From: Chara braunii
Taxonomy: Eukaryota > Streptophyta > Charophyceae > Charales > Characeae
Assembly (NCBI GenBank): GCA_003427395.1
Contig: BFEA01000603.1
Location: 516,681-580,680 of the forward strand
Length of the DNA stretch: 64,000 nucleotides
Direction of reading: 5' to 3'
Below, piece by piece: positions 57,096 through 64,000 of this stretch. The stretch's first letter is position 1, and each line of letters starts with the position of its first letter. Made by a program: the position numbers and the translations under genes. The notes beneath the pieces were generated by a model. That model was not told where the DNA came from and did not search any database. It was given only the letters and a program-made list of their open reading frames with translations.

Positions 57096-58219
57096 AGAGA
57101 CAGACAAACAGACAGAGAGACAGACATACTGACCGGGATCAATCAATCAATCTCCCGCGGCAACGAAAAAAATTAACTAAAACAAAAAAGCAAAGAAAAA
57201 AAAAAAGAATTACCACGGGTGTTTCTGCCCACTTCCATTCAGCACATCACCCTCACTGAGAGCGTACTCCACCTCCACCCGCATTAGGGCGGAGGAGGGG
57301 GGGGGAGACTTTTCTTGGCCCCAAAAAAATGGTGTACGCACGCGTACAACGTCAGGGGGCCCATTGTACGCAACGTATGAGCGCGTAGGGTCCGCTTTGG
57401 CGTCACAGCAGAATCCAAATGATACCTGTCTGTGGCTGGGGAAAAGCTGTCCTAAGGCGGACAGTACTCCAGCTTAGCCATATGGTTGGCACAAGCTCGG
57501 AGAGGGCGGTGAGGTGGTATGGCGAGCTGTTTAAGTGCACTCCTCATTCTCATCCTCCTCCATCACACGCCCAGGACGGCTCCCTCCTCGATGTGCTCGA
57601 CATCAGGGCTCTCCAACTTCCTGGAAAATCTCTCCCAGGTGCCTGCCAACTTTTCTATCTACCCCTGTCCTTCATAGGATAACCTGTAAGTCTTGCTACT
57701 ATCAAATTTCAGTTGTCCCTTCTCCTACCGCTGTATACAATGCTAACCTTCATCGATACACGAAAGAACAGCATGTGCATAGAGTTAGGACGCTGACACA
57801 AGCAATAGATTTGCGACTTATGGGACAGGCATACAATCATTCAAGGTGAATCCAAAAGTACTCCGACAGATATCTCAGTGAAACAGATCACAAGCCAATG
57901 ATTTTTCTGAAAAACACAGAGTTCTCAGACTGCAACTGTTCAGGTTACTGCAGAAGGGAAGAAATTCATAAACAGAAAGAATCTTTCTGCCCAGACATGG
58001 AGAGGCTAGGGATGGACCCAACCAATTCCAAAGGTAGGTGGAGCACATACCTAGCCTTCCTCTTAGGTAGGTGGAGCACATACCTAGCCTTCCTCTTTGA
58101 CCCGATAAAGCGGAAACACATCCAAAAAAGCATATGAGAGGGGGCCTGATATGACTTGACACCAAAAAATGAGCTTCAATCCATGGAAAGGTCAGCAAGA
58201 GCCAGAGACAGAAACTCAC
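57094..58219 (-). other. 5' end of PIEZO intron 1
   Basis: It contains a perfect 33-bp tandem (58032-58097, AGGTAGGTGGAGCACATACC and CTAGCCTTCCTCTT). Nothing else is recognised. Confidence 0.5.
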
Positions 58220-58385
58220 CGGGAAAAGCCTAGAAGCTCTAACCATAACTGACCCTCCTTTGTTCCCGGCCGTCCATCACTTCGCAGAATGTAAAGAAGA
58301 CATACTATTACTTCAGCCACAAGAATGGAAGAAGCCAGCACAAGAACAGCACCCCAAAGGCTCCTCGGCAATCCAGAATGACGAC
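58220..58385 (-). CDS. PIEZO: PIEZO exon 1 of those visible
   Basis: This 166-nt exon has acceptor GTTGTCATTTACCAG and donor CCCG|GTGAGT, phase 1 in and phase 2 out. The reading RHSGLPRSLWGAVLVLASSI is followed by LVAEVIVCLLYILRSDGRPG and TKEGQLWLELLGFS. Plant PIEZO near its N-terminus has (K/R)RRxLLLW, a helix with FSxxV(I/L)xQVxYLV and a later W-x-x-(V/L)-(I/V)-GF/L. Order, spacing and the W, A-x-V, LW-x-x-LLGF features agree. The remaining CG joins the A of exon 33274-33407 to make Arg, giving LLGFSR-LATWKDP, equal to the family's GxxxxxSWKSP. The true start codon lies further upstream. Confidence 0.82.
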
Positions 58386-60856
58386 CTGGTAAATGACAAC
58401 CATGCACCACAAATGGAAAGAGAACTTGCTGGTTCCCAAAATCACAAGCGGAAGATGTACAACGTAACCTCCCTACTGGCCTACATCCTAGCCACACTGC
58501 ATGTTAACTTTGTATGGCTCACTTAAAGAATCAATGAATCAGCACAAATCCTCAAAGCAGGTCCATAACACCTTTGTTCTAGCCTAAGACAAGCTAGCAC
58601 TCGTCCCAGCCAACTTTTGGGCAACGAGTGGGAAACAGCTCTCGTAGTTGCTCCTCCTGCTGTTATCCTTACCATTCTTCGTGATCTGGCTGCACGGTCT
58701 GCACCCTCCCCTCTTATAAGGAAAAAAAATGAATTGCCTTCCCCGCACTTAATAGCTTTCATAATGCATAGAAGTGTGCAAGAAAAGCCAATGGTCCAGA
58801 CAAAACTTTGTGCTGATCTGACAGGGAACTCGTGACTGCTCTTCCACCAACACACCCAGCCCCTGCACACCCCGCTTTCCCCTCCCCTTACCCCCGCAAA
58901 AGGATAACACAGAACCACAGAACCAGATTGCTTTGCCTTGTTGTGGTCGCGATGGTGGGTAAACAAGAAAGCAGAGTGGGCACCACTAATCTAATCGATT
59001 GCTCCGAGCTGTTGGAGAGCTTTGTGTGTTCTCCCATGTATGGACAGTGATCATTTAGCTAGGCGTTGGAAAGCAATGTCCTCTTGTGTTTTCTTTTTGT
59101 CTTCCTCCACCACCAATTCACACTAGGGCCTAGTGAATCTTCACTCTGTGCACACAAAGGCTGCAGAAAGGTTCGGCCTACCAGACCCAACAGTACCAGG
59201 GGGTTGCGCAAAGTTTTGAGTGTCCATTCCAAAAACAACCAGGGATAATGGGTAGGTTCCACTGCACCAGGGAAATATTAGGAAAAACAGCTGCCCCTGG
59301 AAAGGAATTTGGCACAAACTGAATGGATATGGTTGACACTCCTCAATGTGACCCAGGACATCTGACCTTTCAAGCCGACCAGGCCAGGATTGTGAAAATT
59401 TTAGGTTCGAGGAAAACATGGTCTGCCAAACTGGTGGTTGAAGAATTGACAGAGCATGGTCTCATAGCAATGGCTCTACATCCACCAGCAGTGGAGGCAA
59501 CCCAAAGACAGTACCTCTTTGATCCAATACTCCCACCATGTGGACCTGCCCCTATTGGACTATGCCTCTCGTCACACAGCTTCGATCTGGAGCAAAACCA
59601 CAGATGCATGCACATTGCACACAGACATTCCCGGAACTCAACATATTTCAAACATGAGACTGTAACCCAGCCAATGTGGCTGAATGTTAAACACAGATGC
59701 AACTGTTAATGAACAGGTCGTGAGATAGAAGCTTGATTGAATCAGATGGATACAATAAGGTAAGGGGCTCGTCCCTTTAAAGGAAAAAAAGAAAAAAGAC
59801 TGTTTCGTCGGACTTTCACCAACTCATCAGGAGGGTGAACCTCGACAGTCTACAAGGACCACATGCAAAGAACATACCCCAAGATAGCACTCACAAAAGG
59901 TTACGACTCTTATGAGTCTTATGACACATCACGCCAGACAGACAGCCCAACCTCAAGGTCATCTCAACCCCTTTCTTTGGGGCGTCTGGTAAAATTCATT
60001 GGCCATTCCTCTACAATTAAACCATATCGTAGAATGTCGCGTGTCAGTAGACTAGTCCATGGAGCTTCACTAGCACTGAGCAAGACAACACATAGAGTGA
60101 CGATGTGAACACTCTTGGATTTTCTCTTTTCCTTTTTTCTTCATTTTCATAGTTGTTGACAGCCACACATATTCGTATGCTCCTGAACATCTCTAACAAC
60201 ATATGAATGCCCTGTATAATACAGCATCAACAGCCGCACACACTATGTCAGAGCTAGCATGCTGGCATTCACGCCACACGATCTAGTTATTTTCAGCCAA
60301 ACTCGATGTGGATTGGCTGCCGGGAATTGTTGGACACCTTGAACATACATGTAAACAAAAAGCAAAGAAGATAGGGTTGGTTTATACCAGAAAGTGATAA
60401 CCCATCCACGTCGTGGTTAGTGTTACTGACCTTGACTCCCAGCTTGCTTGGATGAAAAATAGAGAGTGAGGAAGAAAGCCAAGAGAAAAACCAATGAGAT
60501 TGCGTTCGGTTGCACTGCAGCTGAACAGGCATTACAGAGGGAAAAGGGGACCAAAGAAAACAGTTTGCGAACAGATTAGTCCCTTTCAGCCTGGTACCCC
60601 CAACACGTAAACAGTACACAGAAGGCTCTTCCCCTTTGCTTGGAAGCACTCGCACATATTGCAACCCCTATGATCATGTGTAAACATCAAGTATTACTGC
60701 TATGTTTCTGATCAATAGTCACATTCCGCTAAGATCCATAGCTCCATAGCATTGCCATATTTAGTTGAAAATCCATCACTACAGTGATGCTATTGCAATC
60801 AATGCAATGTCATCAAAGCACACACACATATCCCTCCATTACAACAATTGAGCAAT
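58386..60856. other. Upstream PIEZO region, no firm gene
   Basis: One candidate for an earlier PIEZO exon lies on the minus strand at about 60427-60520 (HWFFSWLSSSLSIFHPSKLG; phase-1 donor GTAACA). Open frames elsewhere carry no domain. Confidence 0.3.
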
Positions 60857-61075
60857 TAGGACAGGAAGGCTACAGCCAGTACACACTGGCATCTCATGAA
60901 ATGAGAGTACACATAAGGGTTATCACGCCCCAGCCACAGGTCTCGGGATGGGCCCAAGCCCCCCGATAAGAACAGGAAGGGTACAGCCAGTACACAGGCA
61001 TCTCATGACATGGCGAGTATGCATCAGGGTTATCACGCCGCAGCCACAGGTTTCCGGATGGGCCCACACCCCGCG
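60857..61075. repeat. About 110-bp tandem duplication
   Basis: ACAGGAAG(G/C)(C/G)TACAGCCAGTACACA occurs at 60860 and 60970. Each copy continues with GGCATCTCATGA, GGGTTATCACGCC and CAGCCACAGGT plus GGATGGGCCCA. Confidence 0.9.
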
Positions 61076-61759
61076 GCCAATATCGAGCTATTCTTTCTCT
61101 TTTCTTTTTTTGGGGGGAAGGGGATCTGAGTAGAAAAGAAACATAGAAAAGCAAATGTGGGTGTGTATCACCAAGGCCCTTGTCCCAAGGGTTGGAGCAC
61201 CAAATGCCCCCCGACTGGGCCAGGTGGTCCGACCAGGCAGACCTGGTCGCCTAGAAGGAAAAAATGAAAACAAAGGAGTAAGGATATAGCCTCAAATCCC
61301 TGACCACATAAAGTGTATTGGCTGGAGCGGCCGTTTCTTGAAACACCATGCACAAATATGGATTTCAGGTTCCGTTTGCGTTTGCTTGATTGAGTGCATC
61401 AACAGTCGTGTGTTCCTTTCTACCTGTAACTCAATGTGCATGCACGCTATTCCTGCACATCAGCAACTGCGGTTGATGTGCATTGTTGATGGCAGTGAAT
61501 ACTTTGGCACAGCAGCCGTTCGATTGAAGCTCATGGCTATCTTTCTGCTTTTCATTGTTCTTTCTTTTGTTTTCCGCATCGTTCGGCCTTTTCGTTTTTC
61601 CGAAGGCATTGCCCGCACAGCCCACACCTCAGGTGCCGTGCTAGCAAGCTTGAATGCCCTTTGCAACATTTCTTAGCATTAGAGTGACAGAACAGCAACC
61701 ACAAGCCGCAATGTGTACAGGTTACCCGGAGCTTTTCTTAAGAACCTCTTCCAATCCCA
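61076..61759. other. No gene recognised
   Basis: The open frame 61338-61676 contains a hydrophobic stretch (LKLMAIFLLFIVLSFVFRIV) but no identifiable family, splice context or homologue in memory. Confidence 0.25.
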
Positions 61760-62666
61760 GTGTGCTCACCATCCACGTACCAACATAGCATCAAAATAGA
61801 CGAATTCCCCCGGCCCCTTCAACAGAAGCGCATGGACCGCCCACAGGAATTGCTAGAGCAGCCTCTGTCAAAAGAGGAGATCAGGACCGCCTTGATGCAG
61901 ATGGAGGAAGAAAAGACCCCAGAGATTGATGGGCTCCGGAAGAAATCTGGGGAATCCCCATGGAGCCACCTCTCCTAGGATATTATGGACTACTATCATG
62001 CAGTATGGATCATGGGCCAAATGGGGCAATTTGTCAAGGGCTGGCCACATTGCTATACAAAAAAGGGGACAAGACTAACATCCGAAATTATCATCCTACA
62101 ACACTCCTCACAGTCGAGTACAAAATGGTGGCAAAGGCTCTCGCCAATCGGACGGTAACAGTGATGAAGGACATCATCCACCCACCCTAGACGGGATTTA
62201 TCAAGCGACAAAAAATCCAGGACAATATCCTTCTAATAAGTGAAATGATCAAAATTTCTAAACAATCTAGACATAATGCAGCTATCATTTTTATAGACTT
62301 CAAGAAAGCACATGATCATCTGGACTGTTTTTTTCTTTGACAAATGTCTAGAGAAACTAAACTTTGCCCCCTGCTTCGTAAATGGGTGGAGATCCTACAT
62401 CAGAACGCCAATACTAAAGTCCAAGTAAACGGGACGTTGGCCCCGGAGATCCATCTCCAAAGATCGGTCCGGCAAGGGGACCTGATAGCTCCTTTTCCTT
62501 TTGTAATTGCAATAGAGGCATTGGCAGCCAACGCATAAAAATATTCACAAAATTTGAGTCACCTCTATCTCTGAGGAGACGGTCCCCATTTGTTCTCTAG
62601 CAGCGGATGACCTCACATTAATGGTGGATGCCTCCCTGGAGAACCTACTAGAGATCCAATGGTACA
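61760..62666 (+). pseudogene. LINE reverse transcriptase fragment
   Basis: Readable pieces in order: RPQELLEQPLSKEEIRTALM with QMEEEKTPEIDGL, LATLLYKKGDKTNIRNYHPT with TLLTVEYKMVAKALANR, FIKRQKIQDNILLISEMI, AAIIFIDFKKAHDHLD, LQRSVRQGDLIAPFPFVIAI and AADDLTLMVDASLENLLEI. This is the same L1-type family as the 46-53 kb element. Stops and shifts interrupt it. It ends at about 62666 where an LTR begins. Confidence 0.88.
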
Positions 62667-64000
62667 TGCAGCGCGTGCACACACGGGCCATTTTGCAGGC
62701 CCGACGGCCATTTTGCAGGCCCGACAGCGTTCAGGCCAAAAGCCTGAACTTCAGGCCGAAAGCCTGAATTTCAGGCTGAAAACCTGAAATCCAGGGCTTA
62801 CAGGCCCCCTGTCGGTTCAGGCCAAAAGCCTGAAGTCCAGGGCCTATCCCTGGTCGTTTCAGACTAAAAATGGCAACAGCCTTTTTAGCCTGAAACGAAG
62901 GGCCATTTTCCGTCGTTCATCAGAACGACCGGCCCTGAAACTCAGGCACCGAACCAAGGTTTCGGAAACAGACTATTATTAGTCTGTTTCCCACGCCAGC
63001 CTCAAGCAGGCTGCTGCACGCCAGCCCCTGGCACATTTCGGCATTGGCAAGAGCTGCCTCCTCGGCCTGACTGCCCTCCAGTAGTCAGGAGGCAGGCCGA
63101 GGTAGTACATAGGACTTCCCAGGCACTTCCGAGGTAGGCAGTTGGTAGTTGTAGTCTTCAGGATTCGGGTGCAGCACTCTGGAGGGAGCGCTGCGTTGTA
63201 GTAGTGGTAGCGTTAGCTAGTAGTCTTCAGCGCTGGGCGCAGTAGGTAGTTGTAGTCTCCAGCGCTGGGCGCCATAGCTAGGTAGTACAAGAGGGAGAGA
63301 GAGAGAGCTTGGGCGGAGGCCAGAGGTACCTACCTGCAGCGCCGTTGCTCCAGCTTCGTCTTCCAGGTACCTGCAGCACAGCGCCAACATCACAGGTTAG
63401 TACTTGGTTCGTAACAGAGAGAGAGAGAAAGAGTTATTCTTCTTCCTCTTCTCAGTCCACCATCTCTTCTCTCCCTCTCACTTCTGACTTCACTGCATCT
63501 GCAGACTATGAGAGAAGAGATACAGAGCTTGGTGACATTGGATCCAGACTCGACTTTCGAGGGTTCAGACATGGCAACGAGGGACTATTTGGGATTGGTG
63601 ACCAAGACTTGGTGTTAACGACATTCCCATCTTCTTCCCTCCTTTCGTCTGTTCCTTATCTCTTCGTCTNTGTATGTCTGGACCTGNCGCTTTCTTCCTG
63701 TGTGNAGCGCCAGGCTCCTTCACACTTCATGATGGATACAAGGCATGTTTAGTCTGAGTTCAAACATTGATTGGGCTAGTTAGAGGTACTCTAGCATTCT
63801 GCTTCGTTACTCTGAACTACGTGAATGAGGTCAGTCCTGTCAGGTCAGTCTTGTATCAAAGTCTTCCCTGCGCTCTTCAGCATCTTTATGTATAAATGAG
63901 AATGTACATTGCTTGTCGAGATTCTACTCGTACCGCATTGTCTATTCAGTCCTTTTCATCACATTGCAGATTCTCGGTTTATTACGTGCATTGCATATCT
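62667..64000 (+). mobile_element. LTR related to the chromovirus LTR, runs off the window
   Basis: The start TGCAGCGCGTGCACACACGG and the following GGGCC...GGCCCGACGG resemble the LTR starts at 35597 and 43550. Toward the window end GAATGTACATTGCTTG and TTCAGTCCTTTTCATCACAT match the LTR 3' parts almost exactly. Between, a CAGGC(C/T)(A/G)AAAGCCTGAA(G/T)T phrase is repeated several times (62725-62860). Three N occur near 63670-63705. It is inserted in the LINE RT. Whether a full element follows is outside the window. Confidence 0.8.

Noticed and set aside
55986-57259. Long frames of 368-405 codons on both strands
   Set aside because: They consist of (GA)n/(CT)n translations and an 885-base N gap.
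61338-61676. Plus-strand frame with one hydrophobic helix
   Set aside because: A single chance helix, with no homologue or exon borders recognised.

Overview
This is eukaryotic nuclear DNA, most likely from a charophyte green alga close to Chara. The inference rests on a land-plant-type PIEZO gene, a chromovirus gag/pol of the kind I remember from Chara braunii, L1-type LINEs with zf-RVT tails, a plant-type initiator-Met primer site, and a mitochondrial nad3/tRNA insert. No search could be run, so the species is a guess. Most of the window is transposon debris. Long open frames are either TE remnants or chance readings of low-complexity DNA.

The main result is one host gene on the minus strand that no open reading frame displays. 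Eight short exons (58220-58385, 33274-33407, 27431-27596, 19994-20198, 15615-15787, 10644-10725, 3440-3643 and 929-1103) read in order as the N-terminal part of a PIEZO mechanosensitive channel. Each has AG/GT borders, and all seven junctions are phase-compatible (1-2, 2-1, 1-2, 2-0, 0-2, 2-0, 0-0, 0-1). The translated pieces are collinear with plant PIEZO. The gene covers at least 57 kb here and runs off the low-coordinate end. A weaker ninth exon lies at about 774-841, and a possible upstream exon at about 60427-60520.

Everything else sits in its introns or upstream of them. Intron 58219-33408 (24.8 kb) holds a nearly complete but dead chromovirus with two LTRs (35597-44924), a near full-length minus-strand LINE with a poly(A) tail (45879-53590), a MITE-like element (53888-54566) and an assembly gap (56138-57022). 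Intron 33273-27597 holds an inverted pair of an unrecognised coding repeat, a 30-bp minisatellite, a mitochondrial insert (nad3 end, tRNA-Val, tRNA-Asp) and a probable solo LTR. Intron 27430-20199 holds a U6 snRNA pseudogene. Intron 15614-10726 holds a 5'-truncated LINE with a duplicated 3' UTR. Intron 10643-3644 holds a broken, apparently internally inverted chromovirus carrying the 3' end of a group II intron. The right edge (61790-64000) holds a LINE RT fragment cut by an LTR related to the chromovirus LTR.

I see no CRISPR array, operon, prokaryotic gene or multi-gene system. The unusual biology is the extremely stretched PIEZO gene, the organelle-derived RNA fragments, and the mutation pattern of the chromovirus: aspartate-to-asparagine changes at catalytic sites, with in-frame stops that fit C-to-T.
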